From Pterobdella sp. o SKG-2022 (Eukaryota > Annelida > Clitellata > Hirudinida > Piscicolidae), in contig OZ038320.1 in assembly GCA_964035795.1 (NCBI GenBank), positions 2,016,184-2,080,183 on the forward strand: a stretch of 64,000 nucleotides of DNA. The letters are read 5' to 3'. The notes beneath the pieces are model-generated. The model was not told the origin of the DNA. It saw only the letters and a program-made list of their open reading frames with translations, and did not search any database. Position 1 is the stretch's first letter, and every line of letters begins with the position of its first letter. The position numbers and the translations under genes were made by a program. This document shows positions 11,511-23,350 of the stretch, piece by piece.

Positions 11511-11926
11511 ACTAATGTCAAACGACTGAAGACATTATTTTTGTGGTATTTAAGGTTTCTTCCTCTTCGAACTTATCTCCTACACAAACATACTGCCAGA
11601 GTTCTGGTTTTAAATATTGATAACGTTTCTCTTATAAATAAGCCTGAAAATTTTTTTTTGAGAGAAATTTTTAAATTAATTTGAAGTAAATTAATTTATA
11701 GCTTAGTTTTTAATAAATTTGAAAATTGAATGAGACGTTTTGTGAGGTTTGAGGGCTTGAAAATTTGTAGTTCTTATTAGAAAGAGTAGAGCTTATAATG
11801 GCAGTGAATGATGGAGGATTAGAAGAGCAAATTTTTTTTTTATAGATCGACTTTCAGTCGCCCCATATTGGGGTTTCGTTAGCTCAACAGATGATTCACA
11901 GGGCGCTACTTCTTGTGTGTATAATT

Positions 11927-12004
11927 GTCGGCCAGCGCGAGATTGAACCCGGTTACTTTAGATAACTAGTCTAACGCTCTACCAGCTGAGCTATGCGGGC
12001 CGAC
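11927..12004 (-). repeat. tRNA-like element 1 (tRNA-derived, left copy)
   Basis: Contains a Pol III A box (TAGCTCAGCTGG), an intact D stem (GCTC/GAGC), a perfect anticodon stem (TTAGA/TCTAA) with loop CTAGTTA, and a B box (GGTTCAATC). The T arm pairs only if its loop is 6 nt, and the normal 7-bp acceptor does not form. Instead the outer sequence TTGTCGGCC pairs perfectly with GGCCGACAA. A tRNA-derived SINE head or pseudo-tRNA is more likely than a working tRNA. Confidence 0.6.
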
Positions 12005-12424
12005 AAAGAAGAGGAAATAAAAAAGCCCCTAATTGCCTACAATTTGTCTTTGTTCAAGTTTCTAATCACTTCCCATAATTTCAAAACATAAAATTATCAA
12101 AAAAATAAAATAAATAAATTTTAAATAATAATAATGCTGATGTCGGTAGTTATAATAGACCACATGCTTAGTGGATTCAAGTAGAAACTGGACCCATACG
12201 AGGAAATAAATAAATTATTAAACCAACCCTTAGCACATTATAAATGCCATCTCCAAGAATTGCTAAACAAACCTATTGAAATAATAAGTCTTATTGGTAA
12301 TAATGCCAAAACAATGATAATAAATAAGAGGAAACTAGAAATAGGGGATACATAAATCTGAATCGGAAAAACAATGAACAAATTGGACGATAAATAAAAA
12401 TAATTAAAAATACAAGAAACGTAA

Positions 12425-12525
12425 ATCATTGAAGTCATTGTTTTTTTTTTATTTCTTTTTTTATTTTTATTATTATTCATTTTTATTTTTTTTATTTTTT
12501 TTCTTTTGATTATTGCTCTTCTTTT
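12425..12525 (+). repeat. T-rich low-complexity tract (left copy)
   Basis: T runs with A interruptions. The mirrored tract at 62986-63086 is A-rich. The Lys/Asn-rich frames across it are spurious. Confidence 0.7.
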
Positions 12526-13799
12526 TAACATAATGTGGAAGGGGATCGGAGTTATGTTGACAATATGGTACACACAAAGAGTCACAAGCACATATCATGA
12601 GAGTTTGAATGGAAAATATGGCGAGCTCTGACAACAAAATACCTGGTAATAAACTATAACTTTGAAAAGCACACTGAATTAATCCGATATGAATTACCAA
12701 TGAGTATAACACATAAACACCACATCAGAAAATAAGTAAATCATTACGGATCTTCACAGATGCATACACACAAACAGACACAATCACACAGAAAGAAACA
12801 CAGAGACACAAAGACAGACAAAAAGGAAAACGAGGAATCTTTTATTCTTGTGTATGAAAGAAGATTGCCACAAATAGTTATATACGGGCACATGCAAGTC
12901 TATTGATAGGGTTGTTTACTGACGCAGTGTTATGAAACATACACGAGCAATATGATCACATTCCAACACACAGACCTCACGATAAAAGATGCTTTTTAAT
13001 TGGAGTTATTGATGGGCCGAAAAATTGTCTCTATGCAGACTGTGCTTCTAATTATCGTGGGATACACTCATAATCATTAAGGACGGTCTAAATAATAATT
13101 AATTACTACTCAAATCTTATTTACTGCATATTTATAGCACACCATATGATATGGAACAAAGAAAGGAGTTTTCGAGCATGATAAAACAAACGAGGGAACA
13201 TCACACACACTGCACTCAGATAACACGCTCCAATTTTGTAAAAAACAAACTTTTGTGAGTTCTAAATTATTTTTTCTGAAGCAAAGTCGGTGTGGAATTA
13301 TAATTCTGCGATTTCCAAGTTTTCACACATATATCAGATACTGAAACAAAAATTGTTTCAACTTATGGTTTAGCATAAAGACAACAACAATCTCATCCGA
13401 AACGCATTTTTGAGCGTTCTAACGTTGAACCGTTCTTTTGAGTTTTCCAATTTGTGAATTGTGTACAACTGAACTTCTTCAAATTTGAAACTTAAAATAT
13501 ATATGAGAAAAATTTATAATTTTTTTCGAACTTCAGTAAAAATTCAGTATTTACAAATTTTCTCAATGACTGAATGAGGATGGCAGTCCTCATCAAAACT
13601 AATTTTGTCACAATGTTTTAGAGTTACTTACTTTCATGTCTTTAAATTTCGAACCTCATCTTAATAAATATGCTAAAAAGTTCTGCACGAAATGTTGGTT
13701 GTGATGAGATTTAATGTAGAGACAAATGCAATTAATTCTAGTGCTCCCTGGAACGAGGCTGTCAATCGAAGCGAACACGTTCAAATGCTGATTTTTGTG
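12526..13799. other. Left-arm stretch without a recognised gene
   Basis: CA/GA-rich low-complexity DNA lies at about 12760-12830 (ACACAAACAGACAC-like words); the rest is plain AT-rich. The partner is 61712-62985. Confidence 0.4.
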
Positions 13800-13945
13800 T
13801 GTTTGTGATGAGGTGTGTGGATTGTGTGGTGGGGTTCTTGCTGTGGTGGAGTGTTTGGTGTGGTGTGAAAGGTGTGGTGGTACGAAATGTAATGTGAGAT
13901 GTGGTATGATGAGTTAGATATGACGTGTCGTGGTGTTGGGTTGTG
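13800..13945 (+). repeat. GTGGT/GTGTG-rich low-complexity tract (left copy)
   Basis: Irregular GTGTGG, GTGGTG and GGTGTG words run for about 145 bp. The mirrored copy is 61566-61711, where it reads as CAC-rich. His/Thr-rich frames here are repeat-derived. Confidence 0.65.
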
Positions 13946-15104
13946 TAGTGTAAAGAGATGTAGTGGTACGTTATGATAGTGTGTTTCATTAAAAATAATT
14001 TTGTTTTCATCGTAAATAATTTTATGTAAATTTATTTTTGGAAAAATTATTCTCGTAACGAGCAACACGAAAAAGCATTATATATATCATTAGGATCATG
14101 TTCTTGGCTTCATATCGTTTGCTTCTTTATTTCAACAGGCTATTTCCATATTATTTGTTTAATGCAGAAATAATTATTGGTACATTATGAGATATGTGTA
14201 TGTATATTGAGTTATGCATTGTGTAGTGGGCTCAAATCATGACGGGTTGACACCACTCATATCATGGAGATCTACGTTTAAAAAAAATCTGAAAATGTAA
14301 CAAGAGAGATTTTTATTTGTAATCTTCTACGTATTTGAAAGCAGAAAAGTCAAGATTTAAAGTTTCGAAAAAATCCAAAAAAGGTTGAAATTAATTTGAA
14401 ACTTTTCTAAATCGTAAAATACAATCAGAATCTATGAAGGAAGAAGAGATTTGAGTCTTAGTGCTTATATAAGGAGACATGCCCTAGTATGGAGAGAGTA
14501 GTGTATGTTGGTGAGTTAATAACAGGTTAAGATGTCGAAAGAGTGATTTTAAGGAGGATATTCAAAATTAATTATAGATCCGATGTGTGCTAGAGTATGA
14601 AATGGACAAAATAAAAGTGTAATAAAAGCATAATTTGAAAAAGTATGCTGCAAATAATGAAAATAACGATGGAAGTAAAAGACGAATAAAAATATATTCT
14701 AAAAAACAAAAACACAAGAATATACATCCATTAATGGAAAAATGCCTTTTTTATTTCATTAAACAACATAATAATAATAATAAGAAGCAGGTAATAATGA
14801 TGAAACGGGTCTTAATAATAGTAATGAAAAAACAATGACGTTGTAACGAGGTCGAGCCTCAAAAACTTCGTGAGTTTTAAACCATCTTTATTATATTCTT
14901 CTCTCTTTAAAAACTCTCCCGAATTTGACTCAATGAAAATTTACTTTTTATATACAACCTTTTGTTAACGAAAGAAATATGGCCTCGAACCTCTCTTAAA
15001 AGACGTCAAAACAAAGAAAAGTTCATGTGAGTTTAAGCGATGTATGAATGCCAACCATACTTTTATGCTCTTACAACAGTGTACATTTAATTAATTCAAT
15101 TTTA
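13946..15104. other. Left-arm stretch without a recognised gene
   Basis: AT-rich DNA with an AAT run at about 14768-14786. Nothing else was recognised. The partner is 60407-61565. Confidence 0.4.
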
Positions 15105-15252
15105 GTAGGATTCAAACCCCGGTCAAACGGTTATCTCGCAAGCTCTTATCCACTGCATCGTAAACATTTGTATGTTTGAGTAAGTCTTATCTATGTTGGT
15201 TCAGAGGTCACCACTTTGAGGCCTCTCCAAAGCGCGTGCGTGACCAGGCATT
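15105..15252 (-). repeat. tRNA-derived SINE-like element (left copy)
   Basis: On the minus strand, AGTGGATAAGAGCTTG resembles an A box and is followed by GGTTTGAATCC, a full B box, at 15118-15108. A GC-richer leader (15252-15190) precedes it. Ends were not defined and no target duplication was seen. Confidence 0.45.
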
Positions 15253-17312
15253 AAGTATGTGTGATGTTTTATTTCAAAGATGAATCCGATAATTTATGGC
15301 ACAAAAAGTTCAAAAATTTAAGATGTATTATTCTCATTGGAATTTATATTACAAATATTTCCCTCAAGCATCTCTGTTTTGAAGTATCTGAAGCATCAAT
15401 CATACTTAATAAGCGATCTTTCCTTTTGATTGATTCAGTTAATTGCTCCAGATGTACTGAGAATAACTGCCTTCATACGGTGCTTGAATTTAGTACAAAC
15501 CACCCACACCATCACACACAGTAAATTCTTTCTGCTTTGACTACGTTACCAGTGAATTATGTGTGTGTATAACTAGTGGAAGATATTGCTTAAAAGCTCG
15601 CCAAAGCCTAGCAAGTCGTGTCACTATAACTTAACGATTAAAACCCTTCGTGCTACCCGTATGAACACGTGCAAGTATTAATGAAAGCACATTTCATACT
15701 TTAGTTTGCACACACGTCAAATGCCTTCTTGGCCAGAAAACGTCGCTAGGAAACGGGACTTGTCGTGACTAATGTAGAATTAAATTTTGTATGAGAATGA
15801 TTATATTTTCATGTTTTGATATTTATTGGATTTCTCAAGCTTTTGCACTGTAATCCTTTCATTTGGAACTTTGAAGCTCAAAATTATGGGCTTCATGCAT
15901 TCGATTGAGCAGAGTTCAAAATTTAAAAAATTTTTGACTGGATCAGTTGAAATGAATTTTTTGCATGTTTTTATTATTTATACAGTGGGAATTAAATAAA
16001 GTCAGTTCATTTCTATATAACTTTGAACTTTAGATTAAAAAAGCTAAAAAGGTTGGTTTTGAATTAAATTTCTATATATCCAAGTCTCAATAATTTATAG
16101 GTATATACCAGTTAATATGATTAAAAAACAGTGGATGTTTTAATCCTTCAAAAGCCCACTTCACGCCTGGACAAATGATGTGGTCCCAAGCTGATCATTA
16201 CTGAATTAGTTTCCCGCCAGATCAAGCAATTCCCTACTTATAATCATTTCGCTTCGCTTCACTATCGTCTCTATGTCTGTAACGGAGTAAGAAGAAAAAG
16301 AAGATAGTAATAAAATAAGAATAAAAATATAAAATAATAATAATTAAACCAAAATAGTACAAAAAACCGTAAAGAAATGGCCTTGATACTGAATAACAAC
16401 GAGACTAATCTATGTCGACATCACAATAATAATAACAACAATAAAAATATATATCAAAAACATAATAAAACTGAAGCATAAAACTACTATTGAAAACAAT
16501 TGTGAAACATCGTTTATCATTAGGATAGATTTCAAGTGAATAGTTCAGAAATATTTCTCAGTTTAACATCGAGAGTGTCCATCAGTGATTCATACTACAA
16601 AACCTATATATTCTTCGTTAGATTCAGTCTTACTCTGAAACATCAGACTCCCCTATATAATCATTCAAAGCACCAATCACTTAGCTAAACCTTCTCTCAA
16701 CACCGAATAAGGTATATAAATGTGAGAAGGAAAAGATGTCAAGCTGAAACCATATACGCACCTTTCTTCCGTGTTTGCAATGCAGCGGAAACAGTGATGA
16801 TTACTATCTCATGCTTTCAAATCTTCATTGACAGGCTTGTGTTTCAAGATGGTGCAAAGTTTCAAGTCCTCGTCAACACCTGATGATTCTAATGGCGCGC
16901 CATTTGAGACTTTTATGAAATATTTCGAGAAACTTTAGAGTAATTTACTTTTGAATATCCAGTAATGCTTCTTTTGTGTCTTCCATTCACAACATATTTC
17001 AGTGCAAAAAAAGCTTTGAAGAACTTTTAAAAAGTCTTTTGCATGAGATACAGGTTAAACTAAAAATATCTGGAACCATATCAGACTAGCAACTGCGTTG
17101 ATATGAGTGGCTTTGAGGTTGTCAAGCTTTATGCAGGCAGAGGCAGCAGGACAAGTTAGTAATGCCTTTAACACATCAATTTGTATAATCTTCATACTTC
17201 TATCAAATATAATTCACCAAATCTCTCGATTTTTGCATTAAAAAAAAATTAATAGATGCTTTTAAAAACTCTCAAAGAAGAATTAAGAATGAAGAAATCA
17301 GAAACATTTATA
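15253..17312. other. Left-arm stretch without a recognised gene
   Basis: AAT/ATA-rich low-complexity DNA lies at 16300-16470. A GC-richer island at about 16795-16925, which includes the AscI-type palindrome GGCGCGCC, is open on both strands and could be an exon, but neither strand is convincing. The partner is 58199-60258. Confidence 0.35.
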
Positions 17313-17410
17313 TCAAATGCTTCTCGGTGTCTGAAGGAGTTTTGAGGGTGTTTTAAGGGTTCCACCCATCTTTGTACCACCCATTCCTATGTTCTTTTGC
17401 ATCCACCCCA
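17313..17410 (-). CDS. Candidate terminal exon, Gly/Lys-rich tail (left copy)
   Basis: On the minus strand, acceptor GTATTGTTCAG| is followed by G-W-M-Q-K-N-I-G-M-G, then G-T-K-M-G-G-T-L-K-T-P-S-K-L-L and a few more residues to TGA. The G-T-K-M-G-G repetition makes a chance frame possible. Confidence 0.2.
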
Positions 17411-19013
17411 CTGAACAATACTCGCAAGGTGTTTTTCATGCAGTTGTTTGACGGAAGAAAAGTAGGGTGGATGTTCAAATGAGATTTCCAGTTGGCTTGT
17501 CATTGCATTTCATTGCAAATGTCTTTCGTGGGGAAATAGATTTGTTGCTAATATGAAGAATGAGAAACTACAAAACTTCAATAACTTTTCGACTTCTAAA
17601 TAGTTTTCTGATCATAAAATACTTTTAATATATACTCTCATGCTTTTGATGAAGAATTATATATCTTATATATCCTTTTGTTTAATACTTGTTGAATGCA
17701 TCATGACAAGCTTAATTACATTATAAAACTGATTCTCAGTTTCCATCAACCACAATTTCCCTCCCTTGTAACCACCTTACCATACAACTGTCATCAACGT
17801 TTCAAACCGTCATCAGTAGTTCTTCCTTCAAAAGACCCCACTGATTAATGTCGATTGTTCGTGTACAAGGCAAGCCAACAAAATAGTAACACAGACCTCA
17901 AATCTGGGAGTGGCTTCAACAACGCAGTTTATTTTGTTCTCTAATTGATTGATCTCTATGGTGCGTTTTGAACTCTTCAAAACGACTTTCATCAAATATG
18001 GCGTCTGTTTTGTTCACAGTCTACAATGGTAGAATGAGTCTGGTTTCTCTTCAGACTGTCGTCTGTGGATACTCAGAAGGTTTTCAGGCATCTATTGTTT
18101 TCATATACATATTTTTGTTTCAAAATCTTTAAAATTTTCTCACGACCATGTACTCAAAATTCGATTTGATTATACACAGATTGAACTTGGCAACCGAGGC
18201 TCGCAAAAGCTCTAAGGTAGGTGGTATCAAAAGTTGTTGTCTGATCGCCACATGTGCAGCGGAAGTGCTTTGCCGTTTTAAACAATAATTTGAGTTCCGG
18301 CAGTGAAAATCAATAGTAATAGTTTATTAATGAAAATAATTTATTAATGACTAATAAACTTTTATAACTTTTTCAAAAACTCATGAACTTTGTGATAAGT
18401 TAATCTGATAGAAGATAACTAAATCACACAGCATCTCAATAGAGTGCTGTTTGAAGATGAAGCAGCTCAAATCCTTCGATACCCGGTACCTTAATCATCA
18501 TACTAATACAATTCCATTCTTCTCTGATACCTGTTTAAAAACTTCAATTAACTCTCACAACTAACATAGTAGGTGTTTGAAAAAAGCTGGAAATATCGAA
18601 AACAGGTGTTTGAGCGTTTGAAACTTGCTTTCATTAAGCTCCATAAAGGAGAGTTATGTGCGATAAAATGCCATCCCAGAGACTTTTATGCCTTACACAC
18701 TTCTTGTTTGCACTATAAATATCTCGTCGAGAAGGCAACCTGAAAGTGAAAATTTGATTTTTATTTGCCGCTAAGTCGAAATCACTCGATCAAATTTCCA
18801 GAAATATGAACATTTTGTGAGTATTCAAGACACTAACAAATATTTTCATTTTTTAAAAATTCTTTTCATTAAATTATTTTTAACCTTCTGTAATTCAGAT
18901 AAGTAAAATGCATATCGGCTTTTGTGAAAATCTCCAAAACACAGGAAGTGATGCCCAAGCCAGCATTTTAAACAAAAGCACTATGGTTTCAAACGCCTTC
19001 CAACTATAATTCG
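17411..19013. other. Left-arm stretch without a recognised gene
   Basis: Short protein-like frames with splice-like borders lie at about 17750-17845 and 18020-18220 (for example a GTAGGT donor at 18217), but none form a consistent chain. The partner is 56498-58100. Confidence 0.35.
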
Positions 19014-19072
19014 AAAAAAACCCAGACCAGGATTCGACCCAGTCACTCAAACTGAGCCATCAAGCCACCATA
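19014..19072 (-). repeat. Compact tRNA-derived SINE-like element (left copy)
   Basis: On the minus strand, TGGCTCAGT (A-box-like) is followed only 19 nt later by GGGTCGAATCC (B-box-like, one mismatch), then CTGG and a T7 run that would end Pol III transcription. The spacing is shorter than in a tRNA, so the anticodon part is missing. Confidence 0.5.
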
Positions 19073-19204
19073 TAACATCCGATTAGTTCTAATATACTCA
19101 AGTATTGGATGGATAAATGAGTGAGAATATAATATTGAAATAAAGTGAAAAGTGAAGAAGTGATAAGGTGGAGTGATGCTCGGTGATGAGTGACAACCAG
19201 ACGA

Positions 19205-19286
19205 TTGTTGGTCCGTATAGCTCAGCTGGTAGAGCATTAGACTACATATTAAAACTACCGGGTTCGATCCCGTGTGGGGCCAACAA
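19205..19286 (+). repeat. tRNA-like element 2 (left copy)
   Basis: Same family as element 1. The A-box region TATAGCTCAGCTGGTAGAGC is the same except for one flanking base, B box GGTTCGATCC is present, and ACAATTA follows. The outer arms TTGTTGGTCC and GGGCCAACAA form 10 bp with one G·U pair. The anticodon stem is damaged and the loop CTACATA would read ACA. The T loop is again 6 nt. Confidence 0.6.
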
Positions 19287-21124
19287 TTAGCAACTTTGAT
19301 ACAGTGTGTTGTTGCAACAATTAAGTGGCAGCAAGTTTTGGTAATAAGCGGATAAAAATACAACTGCACGTGACATTGTATAGGGAGACTCGATTTTGCC
19401 TGAATGACCAAAGTATATTTATTCGGTTCATTTTCATTTGCACTTTTTTTCATTTCTTTGATGAAAAACTCGAAATTTTAATGTGAACACTTTTTTGCTT
19501 CCAAAGATCTTTTTGCCATGTTGAGAATATACAAAATGAGAAATCATCATTGATTTCAATTGAAATTTGGAACTTGAAAAGGATCTTTTTGGAAATAAGT
19601 TAATTGCTTTTATTTTATTTGCTTCGTATCCAAAATGTCCATCAATTAGGACTAAGGTTGCTTGTAATAAATAACCTGGCTACTTCGTGGTCGTTTTATC
19701 GTCCTTTAACTACTTCAAGCTTTTTTGTGTTTTTATTCATTATTATGATATTTTTCAGTTTGCATTTTTTGAAATTTAATTTTAAATTTTAATTCTAATT
19801 AAATTCAATTTGTGTTTTCTATTAATTATTATAAAGCTTTTTTGAAATTTTTTGAAACCCTCAGTTCCATTTTTTTATATTTTTGATACTTTTAAACGAT
19901 TGCTTTGGACTCAAATCTTATCGCAATTTTCGTTAAGGGTCAATGCAACTTAGTTATTCTTTATACTTAATTATCATAAGTTTAATTTTTCTATTCCAGA
20001 GCACTTCAAAACGAAAATAATGAATATTCTCGCAGACTCCATCAAAATTCTGAATTTTAGTCACGCATGATCGCTTCTTAACAAATTCACGCTTCATCGA
20101 CTTAAAAGAATCTTATTGGTTGTGCACTTTAAGTGTGAATCTTTCAAAATGGACGCCATATATTCCCACTTGTTTTCGATTTTTTCAAGTGCATTTTTAA
20201 TTCCGTTCCATAAAAACAGATTGGAAACAGAGATTTGGCATCTCAGTACATCAAAAGTAGTTATACTGAGATGGTCGAAAATGGGTGGAGAAATGGGAGA
20301 GATGTGGTGGTGGCTGGATTTGGTGGTGGGTGGAAAAGTGGGTGTAGGTGGGTGAATGATGCATAGATTAAAATGAGAATTAATGGCTCTAGGTGTAAAG
20401 CAAACTCATAGGCCCATATGAAAATGATATGAGTTTAATTAGAGAGTCTTGAGAATCAATAATGAAACGTGGCGTTCTTTCGTTTGACATGATGAGTTTT
20501 GTTAGTTTGAAATTTGAAAAATAAAATTATTGATGGGAAAATTTTCAGTAATGAATGTGTATTTGAGAGGGTGATTTATGAGAAAATGTTGATAACACCA
20601 ACGAACTTATACTGCAGAAAGTAATTTTTTTGAACATATTAAAGTTAATCTGCTGAAATATTCAGTTTATATAAGTTTAATATTTTCAGGTATGGTTTCA
20701 TTGATAAATCTTTCATATATTCTGTTCAGCTTCGAACAATCACAGTCTTTTGAATAGACTCGTTGAAAAATAATGATGGAAAAAGCTGTATAGAAAATTG
20801 AAGTTCAAATTTATTGGACTAGAGTTGTGAAACTGAGCACACCTTGGCATGAAGCATTATTTCTCACAACAACAAGTCTGAAAACGCAGTACGGATGCAA
20901 GTAACAAACGGGCATCTACTGATAAATGGTGGGTGTGCGGGGTGCAATCTTCTGTTATTACTTATGTTTACCAAAGTAACAGATTCTAATAAAGAGGTGG
21001 ATGATTGCGAAATGAAGTGAATGTCCCGTTAAGGAACGATTTGGTGTTTTATTAGCACTATGATTGGGCCACTAAGATTGGATTTGTGCACAATAAAATC
21101 TGTATTATTCAATTTGGCTTTTAG
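19287..21124. other. Left-arm stretch without a recognised gene
   Basis: AT-rich DNA with a GGTGG-rich patch at about 20290-20350. One arm-to-arm substitution lies at 19889. The partner is 54387-56224. Confidence 0.4.
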
Positions 21125-21249
21125 TGGTGAAAAGTTGTGGGAGAAACAGTCGTTATCAGCCTATAAAAACACTGCCGTGGCATAAGAAGAGCTGTAAATT
21201 AAAAGATGTAGGAGGTTTGAAGGTTGCCACCATCATTCCGAAAGATTAA
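21125..21249 (+). CDS. Candidate terminal exon, unknown protein (left copy)
   Basis: After a pyrimidine-rich acceptor (TTTGGCTTTTAG|TG), 40 codons run to TAA: V-K-S-C-G-R-N-S-R-Y, Q-P-I-K-T-L-P-W-H-K, K-S-C-K-L-K-D-V-G-G, then L-K-V-A-T-I-I-P-K-D. It is basic with two cysteines. No family was recognised, and no preceding exon was found. Confidence 0.25.
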
Positions 21250-21852
21250 ACTTAGCAGGTTTGAGGAATATTTCTATTGAAAACATACGTTCAACGCAGA
21301 CGACTGAGATGGGGTAGGAGCTGATGTGTTTCCTTGTCACTGTTCTTTTGAAATGCTGTTGCTCGAGTACAAGAAATAATGATTTTTATTTCAATTTGTT
21401 TCAATTATGATTCACGAAACAAAGATGAAAGATTGTGTTTGGACATAACTTGAAATATTTGCAAATGGATATGTATGGCTCGGTCGATATGAAGGAAGAC
21501 TAGACAAAAAATCGACTTTTAGCGCGAAAAATATTCAAAAATTATTGGAGTTTCAATTTTGAAATGATTTTTTCAAAATTAAATTTACAAAGTACAAGTT
21601 TTGATGAATTTGAATAAAAAATCTCGCAATTTGTATCGGCATTCTTCGCAACCAGTCACCATGAAATCTCTTTTTTATGAACATTTAATTCATAATCAAA
21701 ACTAAAAGAAATATCTTTTCAACTACAGAATTATTATCAAGTTGTATGTATATCCAGTACATAAACTCTTCGATTTGAGTCTTGTCTAGAGGCATCGATC
21801 ATCGGCAGGACGTTGAAAAATGTAATTGAAATGCTATCGCTTGCTTGATATT

Positions 21853-22008
21853 TGCATATAAATAACATCGATATCTATTTATTTCTATAAGACTTCTTTT
21901 AAACACATCTTTCTCGAAACCTTTTATTTTTGCATATAAATAACATCGATATCTATTTATTTCTATAAGACTTCTTTTAAACACATCTTCCTCGAAACCT
22001 TTTATCTC
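21853..22008 (-). repeat. 78-bp tandem duplication (left copy)
   Basis: Two adjacent 78-bp units (21853-21930, 21931-22008) are identical except for one internal base and a few at the distal end. As 78 is divisible by three, a minus-strand frame (21799-22071) stays open with a duplicated 26-residue block. That frame shows no family features, so it is treated as repeat DNA. Confidence 0.8.
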
Positions 22009-22125
22009 TTTCAAACTTCTACCACCCCGAAGAAAAGAACAAGCTGACAAGATTACAAAATTAATTACCAAACTCCTTTTGATCTACTCCTTCTTCGCAC
22101 CGGGGAGGTAAGCCCTCAAGTCTCC

Positions 22126-22279
22126 TGGTAGACACCCAGACCCTCGCCAGGCACTCAGCCCCCCTAGGAGACATCCAGGCTTCTAACAAGCACTCAACAT
22201 TTTGGCAAACATCCAGTCTTCTAAAGTGCATTCAACCCTCTGGCAGACACCCAGTCTTTTAATAGGCATCTAGACCTCT
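22126..22279 (+). repeat. 38-39 bp minisatellite, four diverged units (left copy)
   Basis: Units start at 22126, 22165, 22203 and 22241 with TGGTAGACACC, TAGGAGACATCC, TGGCAAACATCC and TGGCAGACACC. Each contains a CCAG…CTTCT block and a CACTCA or similar block. It is GC-richer than its surroundings and begins about 120 bp from the 78-bp duplication. Confidence 0.7.
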
Positions 22280-23350
22280 TACTACAGCCTCTTTCTTTGG
22301 GCCCACTGTTTGATGTATCTGCGCCACTTACATCTATTACATCGATCTCGAGGTAGCGAAAAGCTGCATTGAATTTTAAGTAGCCCTCTTTTATTCTTTT
22401 AAAACGATATGAAAGATATTCTTATGACTTTAATTTATGTATACTTACTTAAAAGAAATAATTGAATAAATAAATAATTCTATTTCATATAACATTAAGC
22501 AAGTATTGATAAAAAGTGATTAAAAATCTTTTTAAGATTCAAACTTATTTGTGATGAGAATGGTTGTCAAAGCTTGAAGATCGCCAATATGACTCTTCAT
22601 TATGGTTTCAAGCACCGTTGTTACTCAAGCGATGATTCGATAAGCTTTTGTTACTTTTCGCAACTCTCATTATTATTATAATTCCTTCCACGACATCATT
22701 TTTTATTCTTTCCTTATTTTCTTATTAACTTATTTTTGTTTTTATTGATCCTATATTCTTGTTAAATTCTACTATCTTATGAATCTCCTCATTACATCCA
22801 TTGGTTAAATGAAATCATCTCCAATATCTCAGTAGCATGTTCAATCTCTTTAAAATTCCTTATTATGGAGACTTCACAAATAAAGCAGACACGGAGAAAT
22901 TATTTTGACAAAACGAGGCTATAACTCTCAATAAGCTAGTTTTAAGGCATTAGGTTTAAAATTTCTCAAGAAATAAATCTAGGTGTATTATTTGATATTA
23001 ATTAATTATATGCATTGGCTGGTGCTTAAGCTACATTCCAGATGCCTCTGTAAGAAATGAATGGTGAGCATTTGTTATTGAGATCACTAATCTGGAGTGA
23101 AACTGCCAAATGAATGTTTGTGAATTTATAATACTCGCCGGCTTAATTTACTTTTTGAAAATAACTGGACTTGTTTCATTATTCATCTTCAAAGTTCCTG
23201 TATTGCTTCATGAATACATGAAAAATGCATTTTTTCAGTCAGGTTTTCACCATGAAAAAGATTTCAACTTATAAAATTGAGATTTTAGTTTACAAAAGTA
23301 CTAATGTTTATTTGATCACGAGATAGAAAAAATAATTGTGTTGGAAAAAT
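22280..23350. other. Left-arm stretch without a recognised gene
   Basis: Plain AT-rich DNA. Two adjacent arm-to-arm differences (TT versus CC on the left-arm strand) lie at 22962-22963. The partner is 52161-53231. Confidence 0.4.

Noticed and set aside
11927..12004. Working tRNA gene (loop would read AGT)
   Set aside because: The acceptor stem cannot form normally and the T loop is short, so it is described as a tRNA-like element.
13762..14068. His/Thr-rich frames and their mirror
   Set aside because: Product of the GTGGT/GTGTG tract.
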